From contig JBBFKY010000006.1 in assembly GCA_037481875.1 (NCBI GenBank), forward strand, positions 1 through 64,000: DNA of 64,000 nt, given 5' to 3'. The position numbers were made by a program, and so were the translations under genes. The notes below the pieces were generated by a model. It made no database searches, was not told the DNA's origin, and saw only the letters and a list, made by a program, of their open reading frames with translations. Origin of the DNA: Desulfosoma sp. Lineage in GTDB: Bacteria > Desulfobacterota > Syntrophobacteria > Syntrophobacterales > DSM-9756. Below are positions 49,343-58,147 of this stretch, piece by piece (within the stretch, counting starts at the first letter, position 1; every line of letters starts with the position of its first letter).

Positions 49343-49382
49343 GGCCGAAAAGTGCCGGGTAAGGAGGCGGGGCTTTTCGGCC
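49343..49382 (+). terminator. Hairpin downstream of purA
   Basis: Ten-base perfect arms (GGCCGAAAAG / CTTTTCGGCC) enclose a 20-base loop. No U tract follows, so it is a terminator-like structure of uncertain strength. Confidence 0.5.
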
Positions 49383-49435
49383 AAAGGATGCATCCTTTCC
49401 CAATCATCGCTCAAGGACGCCGATTCGGGTTCAAG

Positions 49436-49465
49436 TTGACAGCGGTGGGATTTTTCCGATAAAGT
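49436..49465 (+). promoter_or_regulatory. Candidate fdh operon promoter
   Basis: TTGACA, an 18-base spacer and TAAAGT lie about 385 bases upstream of fdhA. The -35 is perfect, and the -10 matches four of six positions. The resulting long leader would carry a small ORF and a stable hairpin. Confidence 0.5.
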
Positions 49466-49542
49466 AAATATGTCTACAGTTCACTTATCCACAATCTCTG
49501 ACGGTAACCGGGCGAGAAAGAATCCCCAAGGAGGGGTTGACC

Positions 49543-49674
49543 ATGGGGAAGAGGGAATTTGACCATGCCACAAAGCCCGTCCGAATGGCCGTGCCTTTCC
49601 ATCGACCGTTCCTCATGAATATCCCACATCGAATCAGAGGCCTAGAACCTCATTTTCCCTTCCCTGAAGAGTAA
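49543..49674 (+). CDS. Possible 43-residue small protein upstream of fdhA
   Basis: An ATG with AAGGAGGGG upstream at good spacing opens a 43-residue frame ending in TAA. The predicted peptide is basic and rich in His, Pro and Phe (His at 8, 20, 29 and 37) and ends in PFPEE. I recognise no family. It lies between the candidate fdh promoter and fdhA, so it may be a leader ORF or an FDH-associated small protein. The strong ribosome site is the main evidence; chance cannot be excluded. Confidence 0.4.
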   Translation: MGKREFDHATKPVRMAVPFHRPFLMNIPHRIRGLEPHFPFPEE

Positions 49675-49750
49675 TCTCCGTGTGGTGGTGGCGAGTTTCC
49701 AAACCCCAGAAGTCTTGAAGGGGGTGATAGGTTATGGAAGGTTCGCAAGG

Positions 49751-49794
49751 GATCTCTGAGCACTCAGCCTTTCCTTTTGGGCTGAACAGAGATC
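49751..49794 (+). promoter_or_regulatory. Stable hairpin in the fdhA leader
   Basis: GATCTCTG pairs with CAGAGATC, and inside it TCAGCC pairs with GGCTGA, giving 14 pairs with a small asymmetric internal loop and a ten-base pyrimidine-rich apical loop. It starts 99 bases before the fdhA ATG. A second short frame (49734-49805, 23 codons, preceded by GGGGGTGA) runs through the hairpin, so translation of it could open the structure. Any regulatory role is inference. Confidence 0.5.
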
Positions 49795-49849
49795 ATGTGA
49801 AGTGATGGCTCATGGGGTGATATGTGTCTTTTTTCACAGGAGGTCAAAG

Positions 49850-52800
49850 ATGAAGCTGTCGCGTAGAGATTTTCTAAAGATTTCTGGAGCGGCGACGGCG
49901 GGTTTGGCCTTGAGCGGCTGTACGACCATGGGCTACCAAAAAAAGCCTGTGGAAGAGCAAGCCTGGAAGCTCAGGACCAAAGACGCCAAAGAAACGCCTT
50001 CCGTGTGCTGCTATTGCGGTGTGGGCTGCGGCATCATTTGCCACACAGACCGACAGACGGGCAAGGTGATCTACACGGAAGGTGATGCCGACAGTCCCAT
50101 CAATCAAGGATCTTTGTGTGCCAAGGGGGCTTCTTCTTATCAATTAGCCATCAACGACAGGCGGGTTACCAAAGTCCTCTACCGAGCCCCCTACAGCGAC
50201 AAATGGGAAGAAAAGTCGTGGGATTGGGCCATCAAAGAAATCGCGGCTCGCGTCAAAACCAGCCGGGACAAAAGTTTTAAGGTTCAGAACGCCAAGGGAG
50301 AAGTGGTCAACCGATGCGAGGGGATTGCTTCAGTGGGCAGCGCCGCTCTGGATAACGAAGAATGCTGGATCTACCAAGCCATGCTGCGTGCCCTGGGACT
50401 GGTCTATATTGAGCATCAGGCCCGTATTTGACACAGCCCCACGGTAGCGGCTCTGGCAGAGTCGTTCGGACGCGGCGCAATGACCAATCATTGGAATGAT
50501 CTACAAAACAGCGATTGCATCCTTATCATGGGAAGCAACGCAGCGGAGAATCATCCGATCTCCTTTCGCTGGATCATGAAGGCCAAAGAGCGAGGAGCCA
50601 TCCTTATCCATGTGGATCCTCGCTACACACGCACCTCGGCAAAAGCTGATTTCTACACGGCATTGCGTTCCGGCACGGATATTGCCTTCCTTGGCGGCAT
50701 GATCAACTACATCCTTTCTAATAATCTCTACTTCAAGGATTACGTCATCCACTATTCCAACGCCAGCTTCATCGTGGGACCGAAATACGACTTCAAGGAC
50801 GGCTTGTTTTCGGGATTCGATCCTGTCACTCGAAAGTATGACAAGAGTACATGGGCTTACGAACTGGACGAAAACGGAGTTCCCAAAAAAGATCTTACGT
50901 TGAAACATCCCCGTTGTGTTTTCCAATTACTGAAAAAACACTATTCTCGATACACTTTGGATAAGGTTTCCAAAGTCACAGGCACACCCAAAGAAGATCT
51001 CAAAAAGGTTTACGAACTTTACAGTGCCACCGGAAAGTCGGACAAAGCTGGGACGATTCTTTACGCCATGGGCTGGACGCAGCACACTGTAGCTGCTCAG
51101 AACATTCGAGCTATGGCGATCATTCAGATCCTCTTGGGCAACATGGGCATCGCCGGGGGTGGTGTGAACGCTTTGCGTGGGGAATCCAACGTGCAGGGCT
51201 CCACGGACCATGCCCTGCTGTATCACATTTGGCCGGGTTATAACCCTGTGCCGACTGGCTCGGTTCCCACTCTGGCCGACTACATCAAGAAGTACACTCC
51301 GGTGTCAAAAGATCCCTTGAGCGCCAACTGGTGGCAGAACCGGCCCAAATACGTGGTCAGTTTTCTGAAAGCCATGTTTGGCGACGCCGCCGATGCCTCC
51401 AACGACTTCGGTTACGCTTGGATGCCGAAGCTGGATGACGGCAAGGCTTACAGTTGGCTGGATCTTTTTGATGCCATGTATCAAGGTCAGTTCACCGGCT
51501 TTTTCGCTTGGGGGCAGAACCCTGCCTGCAGCGGCGCGAATTCCGTGAAAACACGCGAAGCCTTGGCGAAACTGGACTGGATGGTCAATGTGAACCTGTT
51601 CCAGAATGAGACAGCCTCTTTTTGGCACGCTCCGGGTGTGGATCCCAAGAAGATCAAAACGGAAGTGTTCTTCTTGCCTTGCGCCGCCTTTATGGAAAAG
51701 GAAGGCTCTGTCACCAATTCCGGCCGATGGGCTCAATGGCGTTACAAGGCCCAGGATCCTCCGGGAGAAGCCAAACCCGACGGGGACATTATCGTGGAAC
51801 TCTTTGGAGAAATCCGCAAGCTGTACGCCAAGGAGGGCGGGGCCTTTCCTGATCCGATTCTCAAACTCAAATGGGACTACACAACCAACGGCCATTTCGA
51901 TCCCCATAAAGTGGCTCGAACCATCAACGGTGAATTCACCAAAGAGGTCACTATCGGTGACAAAACCTACAAAAAAGGCCAATCGGTGCCGTCTTTTGCG
52001 CTCCTGCGTGATGATGGCTCCACCAGCAGCGGCTGCTGGATCTATTGCCAGAGTTACACGGAAGACGGCAACAAGATGGCCCGTCGAGACAACAAGGATA
52101 CCAGCGGCATTGGGCTCTATTCCAACTGGGCTTGGTGTTGGCCTCTAAATCGACGCATCCTCTACAATCGAGCCTCCGTAGATCTCATGGGCCGACCGTG
52201 GAACCCAAATCGACCGGTGATCAGCTTTGCGGGTGAAGTGAAGGAAGGCAAGTACGTCTCTTCCAAATGGGTCGGCGATGTTCCGGACGGTGCCTGGTAT
52301 CCCATGATGAATCCGGACGGCACTCCGCGCTCCGACAGCAAATACCCGTTTATCATGAAGCCACACGGCTTTGCGGATATTTTCGGCCCAGGCCTTGCCG
52401 ACGGTCCTTTCCCGGAACACTATGAACCCATAGAGTGCCCTGTGGAAAAGAACCTGTTCAGCTCTCAATTCACCAATCCCGTGGCGGCCATGTTCGGCAC
52501 AGACAAAGATATCTACAGAACGTGCGATCCTCGGTATCCTTTTGTAGGCACCACGTACCGGGTGACCGAACATTGGCAAACGGGCGTGCTCACACGATGG
52601 CAGCCCTGGCTTCTCGAGACGGAACCTCAGGTGTTTGTGGAAATGAGCGAAGAGCTGTCCAAGCTGCGAGGGATCAAAAACGGGGAGACGGTTATTGTGG
52701 AATCGGCTCGGGGTTCCTTGGAAGCGGTAGCCATTGTGACCAAGCGTTTTCGGCCTTTGCTTGTCCATGGGCAGGAAATTCACCAAGTGGGACTGCCGTG

Positions 52801-52933
52801 GCATTACGGATGGGTCTGGCCGCCGCAGGGAGGAGATAGCGCTAATTTGCTCACGCCTTCAGCGGCGGATCCCAATACTCGAATTCCTGAAACCAAAGCG
52901 TTTATGGTCAACGTGCGTAAGAAGGGAGCCTAG
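49850..52933 (+). CDS. fdhA: Selenocysteine-containing formate dehydrogenase, catalytic subunit
   Basis: Oxidises formate to CO2 (or the reverse) at a Mo/W-bis-pyranopterin site in the periplasm. The twin-arginine signal LSRRDFLK starts at residue 3. A [4Fe-4S] motif (CCYCGVGCGIIC) lies near 46-57, and the molybdopterin oxidoreductase and dinucleotide-binding domains follow. The frame is interrupted only by TGA at 50429-50431, residue 194. It is followed by HSPTVAALAESFGRGAMTNHW, so TGA encodes the active-site selenocysteine next to its conserved histidine. Full length is 1,027 residues. The start follows AGGAGG. Annotation as two separate genes would be an error. Confidence 0.96.
50429..50464 (+). 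promoter_or_regulatory. Selenocysteine codon and bacterial SECIS element
   Basis: TGA at 50429-50431 is followed 16 bases later by a seven-pair stem (CGGCTCT / AGAGTCG, one G-U pair) with the loop GGC. Position and size match the bacterial SECIS hairpin that recruits SelB in fdhF-type genes, although the loop is not identical to the E. coli GGUCU loop. Confidence 0.85.
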
Positions 52934-52936
52934 GCC

Positions 52937-53668
52937 ATGGCAGGAATGAGCTTTTTCATCGACACGACCCGATGTACGGCCTGCCGTGGGTGCCAGATTG
53001 CTTGCAAAAACTGGAACCAAAACGGCGCCGGAATGACAAAAAACCTGGGAAGCCATCAAAATCCTCCGGACTTGGACGAAAACACCTTTAAACTGGTGCG
53101 GTTCAGTGAATCGGAGGTCAACGGAAAACCGGTCTGGTATTTCTTTGCCGACCAATGCCGTCACTGCCTGGAACCTCCGTGCAAGGACGCCATCGCCGGG
53201 TATGTGGACGGTGGCGTGATTCACGATGAGGAAACAGGAGCTGTGGTCTACACGGAAAAATCTAAGGAAGCTCCCATTGATGACGTGCGGGGGGCATGCC
53301 CCTACGATATCCCTCGGGCTCGACAAGACGGTCGCATCGTCAAATGCACCATGTGCCTGGATCGAGTGAAGAACGGGCTGATTCCTGCATGCGTCAAGGT
53401 TTGTCCCACGGAAGCCATGAACTTCGGCACTCGGGAAAGCATGTTGGAATTGGCTCAAAAGCGCCTTGCCTATCTCAAAGCCAAATACCCCAAGGCGCAG
53501 CTCCTGGATCCGGACGAGGTGCGCGTCATTTACCTGGTGGTGGATGATCCGGCCAAATACCACAGCCATGCCGTGGCCAGTCTGGGCTCGGGCATTGATC
53601 GCAAGTTGGCTCTGCGCCGACTGTTCCGTCCGGCCAAGACCTTGGCCCAGAGCTTTCGATTGGTGTAA
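52937..53668 (+). CDS. fdhB: Formate dehydrogenase iron-sulfur subunit
   Basis: Electron-transfer partner of FdhA. The 243 residues contain twelve cluster-type cysteines in three groups, enough for three [4Fe-4S] clusters: CTACRGCQIAC (13, 16, 19, 23), CRHCLEPPC with GACPYD, and CTMCLDRV with ACVKVCP. There is no C-terminal membrane helix and no signal peptide, so it should be carried across the membrane with FdhA by Tat. It starts three bases after fdhA. The lack of a cytochrome b subunit gene points to a soluble periplasmic FdhAB like that of Desulfovibrio. Confidence 0.95.
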   Translation: MAGMSFFIDTTRCTACRGCQIACKNWNQNGAGMTKNLGSHQNPPDLDENTFKLVRFSESEVNGKPVWYFFADQCRHCLEPPCKDAIAGYVDGGVIHDEETGAVVYTEKSKEAPIDDVRGACPYDIPRARQDGRIVKCTMCLDRVKNGLIPACVKVCPTEAMNFGTRESMLELAQKRLAYLKAKYPKAQLLDPDEVRVIYLVVDDPAKYHSHAVASLGSGIDRKLALRRLFRPAKTLAQSFRLV

Positions 53669-53720
53669 CGGTCTGTTTGAAGGAAGGTGTTAACTCCATA
53701 GAACCATGAACTTTTTCGCG

Positions 53721-53749
53721 AGGGACGGGGTGGCCCGTCCCTCTTTTTT
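53721..53749 (+). terminator. Rho-independent terminator between fdhB and fdhE
   Basis: A perfect nine-base stem (AGGGACGGG / CCCGTCCCT) with a GTGG loop is followed by CTTTTTT. It lies 52 bases after fdhB and 20 bases before fdhE, so fdhE is expected to be expressed at a lower level by read-through or from its own promoter. Confidence 0.92.
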
Positions 53750-53768
53750 CCGTGCAAAGGATGCCCTT

Positions 53769-54674
53769 ATGTCCCTGGACGCTGAAACGACAATGCGAAA
53801 GGCGGTAAACCTTGCCCGCAGCACGAAACCAGCCTATCACGAACTGTACGATTTTCTCGAGAGTGTTTTCGCATCTCAATTAAAGGTCAAACCCCGATGC
53901 AAGGTTTCCCTTAAACCCATAAAGCTCCAAACCATTCATGCTCAGTGGCATGCGGGTCGCCCCTTGATACGCCGTTGGGAATTCCCCTTGGATATCGAAG
54001 CCGCTGAAGAGGTCCTTGACGGGATCACCCAGGCAGTGCCGGCAGACAATCGGGAACTTTCAGGGGCATGTGCAGCCCTTTCGCAAGCCTTGACCAGGAA
54101 CCCTTCGGCCAAAGACGCCATCTGGGAAAGTTTTTTGCACCATGAATGGAACCCATGGGAGGAATGGGTGGAAACCTTCGGAGTGGACTTACCTTCTTTG
54201 CTCTACGTGGCACGCAGTTGCCTTCGTCCCAGCCTGGAAAAAACCGCGGAAGAATTGCTCAAAACCGTGTCCCCCGATGATCTTTGGCAAGAGGGGTACT
54301 GCCCGGTGTGTGGGTCTTTACCTTCCCTGATCACCCTTGAAGGAGAGGGATTTCGACGCGGCCACTGTTCTTGGTGCGGCACACCGTGGCGCCTGGCTCG
54401 ATTTCAGTGTCCCGTATGCAACAATCGCCGCCATGAATCTCTAGGCTACCTGTATTCAGATGAAGAACCCGGTTACCGCATTGACTACTGTAACCAATGC
54501 CGCCACTACTTTAAAACCATCGACGCTCGAGAACGACTTTGGCCTTTATGGATCCTTTTGGAAGAATGGACCACGTTGCACCTGGATCTGGTGGCCCAAC
54601 GCGCCCGATGGAAAACACCGCCCTCACCGGCTCCAGCCGTCTATGATATCGACACGTCCAGCGTTCCGTCTTGA
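53769..54674 (+). CDS. fdhE: Formate dehydrogenase accessory protein FdhE
   Basis: Maturation factor needed for active formate dehydrogenase, thought to bind the catalytic subunit before export. The 301-residue protein has four CxxC pairs (Cys178/181, 200/203, 214/217, 241/244) in rubredoxin-like zinc or iron sites, as in the family. The start at 53769 follows AAAGGATG; an in-frame ATG at 53706 lies before the terminator and is unlikely. It sits directly behind the fdhAB genes. Confidence 0.9.
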   Translation: MSLDAETTMRKAVNLARSTKPAYHELYDFLESVFASQLKVKPRCKVSLKPIKLQTIHAQWHAGRPLIRRWEFPLDIEAAEEVLDGITQAVPADNRELSGACAALSQALTRNPSAKDAIWESFLHHEWNPWEEWVETFGVDLPSLLYVARSCLRPSLEKTAEELLKTVSPDDLWQEGYCPVCGSLPSLITLEGEGFRRGHCSWCGTPWRLARFQCPVCNNRRHESLGYLYSDEEPGYRIDYCNQCRHYFKTIDARERLWPLWILLEEWTTLHLDLVAQRARWKTPPSPAPAVYDIDTSSVPS

Positions 54675-54768
54675 CTGATCAGAACCTAACCTTCATTATG
54701 CCGCAACGGGTGCGATTGTTGAAACAGGCAACGATGGATAGGCCCCATACTCAAGGAACAAGGATGCA

Positions 54769-56664
54769 ATGGTCTGGACGCGTCACTGGCAGACTCTTTA
54801 TCGCCAACGAATAGGGGACGCTGCACAGATTCTTACCAAAGTGCTGCAAGATGGTTGCCGAGTTTTTGTGGGGTCAGCGGCGGCCGAACCGCAGCATCTT
54901 GTCCGGGCCATGCTCAAGGTGCTTCCCGGGTATCGAGACGTGGAAATCTTTCAGGCTCTGTCCATGGGAGCTCTTCCTGAAGATTGGTCCGATCTTTCCA
55001 AGCACGCTCGATTGCGTACCTTTTTCCTTGGGCCCAAGAGCCGTAAGGCGGCCAATTCAGGGCTTGCGGACTACATTCCTCTTTATTTCAGCCAGGTGCC
55101 CAAGCTTCTTCGGGAAGAAAGTGCTTTGGGACGAGATGTAAGTCTCATTCAAGTGTCCCCGCCCGACGACCATGGTTTTTGTTCCTTGGGTATCGGGGTC
55201 GACATTGCCAAGATTGCCGCGGAACATTCCCAGGTGGTCATCGCTCAAGTAAACCCTTGCATGCCTCGAACGCTGGGGGACAGTTTTCTGCATGTCAGCC
55301 GCATTCATCATTTTGTGGAATATGAAGAACCCCTTTTGGAACTGACCTACGGGGAAAAGAGCGCCATGGCTGAACGCATGGCGCGCTATGTCTCCAGCCT
55401 GATTGAAGACGGCGCTACCATTCAAGTGGGCTTGGGACGGATTACCAATGCGGTGCTTCGCCTTCTCGTGGACAAGAGAGACCTGGGCGTTCATTCGGAA
55501 ATGATCACCGACGCCCATTTGGAACTCATTCGCAAAGGGGTCATCACGGGCCGTCGTAAATCCCTTCACCGCGGCAAGGTGATCACCAGTTTTTGTGTCG
55601 GATCCCGTCAGCTTTACGACTTTGTTCACAACAACCCACAAGTTGAATTTCACCCTATTGACTATGTCAACGACAGTCGCGTCATCAGCCAAAACGACTA
55701 CATGACGGCCATCAATTCCGCTCTGGAAATCGACCTCACAGGCCAGGTTTGCGCCGATTCCATAGGACAAAAGATCTACAGCGGTATTGGCGGGTATGTG
55801 GATTTTATGCTCGGGGCTTCCAGCGCATACCGCGGAAAATCCATCATCGTCTTACCTTCCACCAGCCCTGATGGAAGAAAGTCCCGCATCGTGAGTCGTT
55901 TGACAGACGGTGCCGGGGTGGTGAGTTCCCGCAGTGCGGTGCAATACGTGGTCACCGAATTCGGTATCGCCTCGCTCCATGGCAAGACCATTCGAGAAAG
56001 AGCTCTTGCCTTGATTAACATCGCGCATCCAAAATTCCGGGAAAGACTCTTGGAGGAAGCTAAACAACTTCGCTATGTCTACCAAGATCAGATTCTTCCT
56101 CCCATCTTTGAGCCTCTTTATCCCGGACAGTGGGAAACACATCAGATCTTTCCGGAAAACGAAAAGGTCTTTTTCAGGCCCATCAAACCCACAGATGAAA
56201 GAGCGCTTCAGGAATTTTTCTATTCCCTGCCGGACCAAGACATTTATTATCGATTCCTTTCGGCCATGCGGGTCTTTCCTCATCGGGACACCCAGGCCAT
56301 GTGCAATATCGACTACCAACAGGAAATGGCCATTGTGGGGGTGATCGGAGAAATAGGGGCCGAGACGATTATTGCTCTGGGCCGCTATATTCTGGACCAA
56401 AAGACTAACATGGCTGAAGTAGACTTTGCGGTGCGTGCGGAATGGCAACGCAAAGGTATCGGAACCTTTCTACTTCACTACTTATGCGAAATCGCCAAGA
56501 CCAAAGGGATTACAGGCTTTACGGCCTACGTGCTAGCCTCCAACAGAAAAATGCTCTCTGTTTTTCATAAAGTCGGCTATGTGGTTCACAGCACCTTGGA
56601 AGACGGCATCTATGAAATTTCTTTTCGCTTTGACCAGCCGTCTCAAGTATGCTTGACAGAGTGA
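54769..56664 (+). CDS. Acetyl-CoA hydrolase/transferase with C-terminal GNAT domain
   Basis: Residues about 1-440 match the acetyl-CoA hydrolase/4-hydroxybutyrate CoA-transferase family, with the likely catalytic Glu244 in HSEMITD and the glycine-rich GVHSEM and GIGGYVDFM stretches. Residues about 465-625 form a GNAT acetyltransferase domain with the acetyl-CoA loop EWQRKGIGTFLL. The fusion is 631 residues without frame disruption. The GNAT part might regulate the transferase or other enzymes by lysine acetylation, as with some acetyl-CoA synthetases; this is inference. AAGGAACAAGGA precedes the start. Confidence 0.88.
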   Translation: MVWTRHWQTLYRQRIGDAAQILTKVLQDGCRVFVGSAAAEPQHLVRAMLKVLPGYRDVEIFQALSMGALPEDWSDLSKHARLRTFFLGPKSRKAANSGLADYIPLYFSQVPKLLREESALGRDVSLIQVSPPDDHGFCSLGIGVDIAKIAAEHSQVVIAQVNPCMPRTLGDSFLHVSRIHHFVEYEEPLLELTYGEKSAMAERMARYVSSLIEDGATIQVGLGRITNAVLRLLVDKRDLGVHSEMITDAHLELIRKGVITGRRKSLHRGKVITSFCVGSRQLYDFVHNNPQVEFHPIDYVNDSRVISQNDYMTAINSALEIDLTGQVCADSIGQKIYSGIGGYVDFMLGASSAYRGKSIIVLPSTSPDGRKSRIVSRLTDGAGVVSSRSAVQYVVTEFGIASLHGKTIRERALALINIAHPKFRERLLEEAKQLRYVYQDQILPPIFEPLYPGQWETHQIFPENEKVFFRPIKPTDERALQEFFYSLPDQDIYYRFLSAMRVFPHRDTQAMCNIDYQQEMAIVGVIGEIGAETIIALGRYILDQKTNMAEVDFAVRAEWQRKGIGTFLLHYLCEIAKTKGITGFTAYVLASNRKMLSVFHKVGYVVHSTLEDGIYEISFRFDQPSQVCLTE

Positions 56665-56696
56665 TCGGAAGGCACACCGGAGGAATCTTAGGCCCT

Positions 56697-57392
56697 ATGA
56701 ATTGGCTCCATGCCGCCCGTGGAATATCGAGACTACCGCCTTCGAAGCCTTGCATGTCCCTAAAAGGATGCGTGGATCCTCGTCACCTCGCTTTTGACAT
56801 CGACGGCGTGGTGGCGGACACCATGAAGGTTTTTGTGGACTTGGCACGAGAACGTTACGGCCTTCGGTATCTCACCAAAGAGCACCTGATCACTTATGAT
56901 CTCCGACGTTGTGTAGCCGCACCCTCCCATGTGATCGACGAACTGATTTGTCTGACGCTGGACGATGAGCATACCGCCAGAGTTCCCGCCATGGACGGTG
57001 CCGCCCAAGTGTTGGAACAATTGGCTCAGTTGGGGCCATTGCGGTTTGTGACCGCCCGTGTCTGGCCGGATTCCATCAAACGCTGGCTCCATGAGCTTTT
57101 GCCCGCCGTCGATCGCGATTCCATCATGGTGATTGCCACTGGCGATCCCGACCGAAAACATTCTATCTTGCATGAGCTGAAGGTGCGGCATTTTGTGGAA
57201 GACCGCCTGGAAACTTGCCATCTTCTGGCGCAAAACGGTATTCAGCCCATTCTTTTCGACCAGCCATGGAATCGACAGCCGGCTCCGTTTCCAAGGGTCT
57301 CCACCTGGAAGGAACTGAAGAGTCTATTGCACTTGGACCCTGTCGCTCCAAAGCTTTCGAAAGAAGTCTCTGCAAGCCAGTCCAAAGGGTGA
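56697..57392 (+). CDS. HAD superfamily hydrolase, YqfW/nucleotidase-like
   Basis: Small HAD hydrolase of about 231 residues. The nucleophile motif is FDIDGVVADT, motif II lies in RFVTARVW and a Lys in DPDRKHS serves motif III, with EDRLETC near motif IV. The pattern resembles the uncharacterised COG5663/YqfW group related to 5'-nucleotidases. The start is uncertain: ATG 56697 has GGAGG 13 bases upstream, and ATG 56754 or 56649 are also possible. It ends four bases before minC, so it is co-transcribed with the Min genes. Confidence 0.75.
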   Translation: MNWLHAARGISRLPPSKPCMSLKGCVDPRHLAFDIDGVVADTMKVFVDLARERYGLRYLTKEHLITYDLRRCVAAPSHVIDELICLTLDDEHTARVPAMDGAAQVLEQLAQLGPLRFVTARVWPDSIKRWLHELLPAVDRDSIMVIATGDPDRKHSILHELKVRHFVEDRLETCHLLAQNGIQPILFDQPWNRQPAPFPRVSTWKELKSLLHLDPVAPKLSKEVSASQSKG

Positions 57393-57396
57393 AGCT

Positions 57397-58113
57397 ATGC
57401 TCACACGCATCCCTCCACAGCCGACTTTTCAGATCAAGGCGGACCGTGACGGCTTTGTGCTCCTCCTGCCCGCACAAGTGCCTTTTGAGAATCTGTTGGG
57501 TGAACTGCGTAAAAAAGTGATGGAGTCCCGAGGCTTTTTTCAAAAAGCTCGCATGATTCTAGACCTAAGGGAACGGGATTTTCACGTGGACGAAGTTCAG
57601 GTCATTCGAACCCTTTTGGAAGACGTGGGAGGAATTCAGCTCCATGAAATTCGTCTCGGCAAGAACTTGCATCCCTTTCTCACATGGGTCTCGGGGCTCC
57701 TAGGCATTTCGGTCAAGGTTCCCGAAACGAATTCCGAAATAGGAAAGATCTTTCATGAAAATAAATTGGAGAAGGCAACAGAGACTGCGGAGGCTCCTCT
57801 GGTGGTGCGTCAGACATGCCGCTCGGGAACTCGCATTGAATCTCCAGCCGAACTGATCATTCTTGGCGACGTCAATCCTGGAGCCGAAATTCTCGCGGCT
57901 CGAGATATCATTGTTTTCGGCACATTGAGAGGGATTGCTCATGCGGGTATCTACGGTGATCGATCCGCCAAGATCTGGGGACTTCACATAGAACCTCAGC
58001 AATTACGCATCGCCGACGTGGTGGCGGTTCCTCCTCGAGAACGAACCATAAAGCCCAAGCGATACGAGGTGGCGGAAATCCAGGGGGACCGGATTCAGGT
58101 GACCCGTTATTAA
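57397..58113 (+). CDS. minC: Septum site-determining protein MinC
   Basis: FtsZ inhibitor that blocks septation away from midcell. The 238 residues have an N-terminal MinC-N domain (about 1-105) and a C-terminal beta-helix (about 130-225) with VNPGAEILAARDIIVFGTLRG, the MinC-C signature. First of minC-minD-minE, the classical order. Confidence 0.93.
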   Translation: MLTRIPPQPTFQIKADRDGFVLLLPAQVPFENLLGELRKKVMESRGFFQKARMILDLRERDFHVDEVQVIRTLLEDVGGIQLHEIRLGKNLHPFLTWVSGLLGISVKVPETNSEIGKIFHENKLEKATETAEAPLVVRQTCRSGTRIESPAELIILGDVNPGAEILAARDIIVFGTLRGIAHAGIYGDRSAKIWGLHIEPQQLRIADVVAVPPRERTIKPKRYEVAEIQGDRIQVTRY

Positions 58114-58147
58114 AATCGTCAAATGGACGGTTAAGGAAGGAAGGACC

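Larger units (their letters stand above)
49317..49542. other. Upstream part of the formate dehydrogenase leader
   Basis: The stretch contains a long inverted repeat after purA (49343-49382) and the fdh promoter (49436-49465). No RNA family such as the moco motif could be recognised by eye. Confidence 0.4.

Noticed and set aside
50429-50431. Frameshift or nonsense mutation splitting formate dehydrogenase
   Set aside because: The frame is the same on both sides, the sequence around TGA matches selenocysteine FDHs, and a SECIS-like stem follows.
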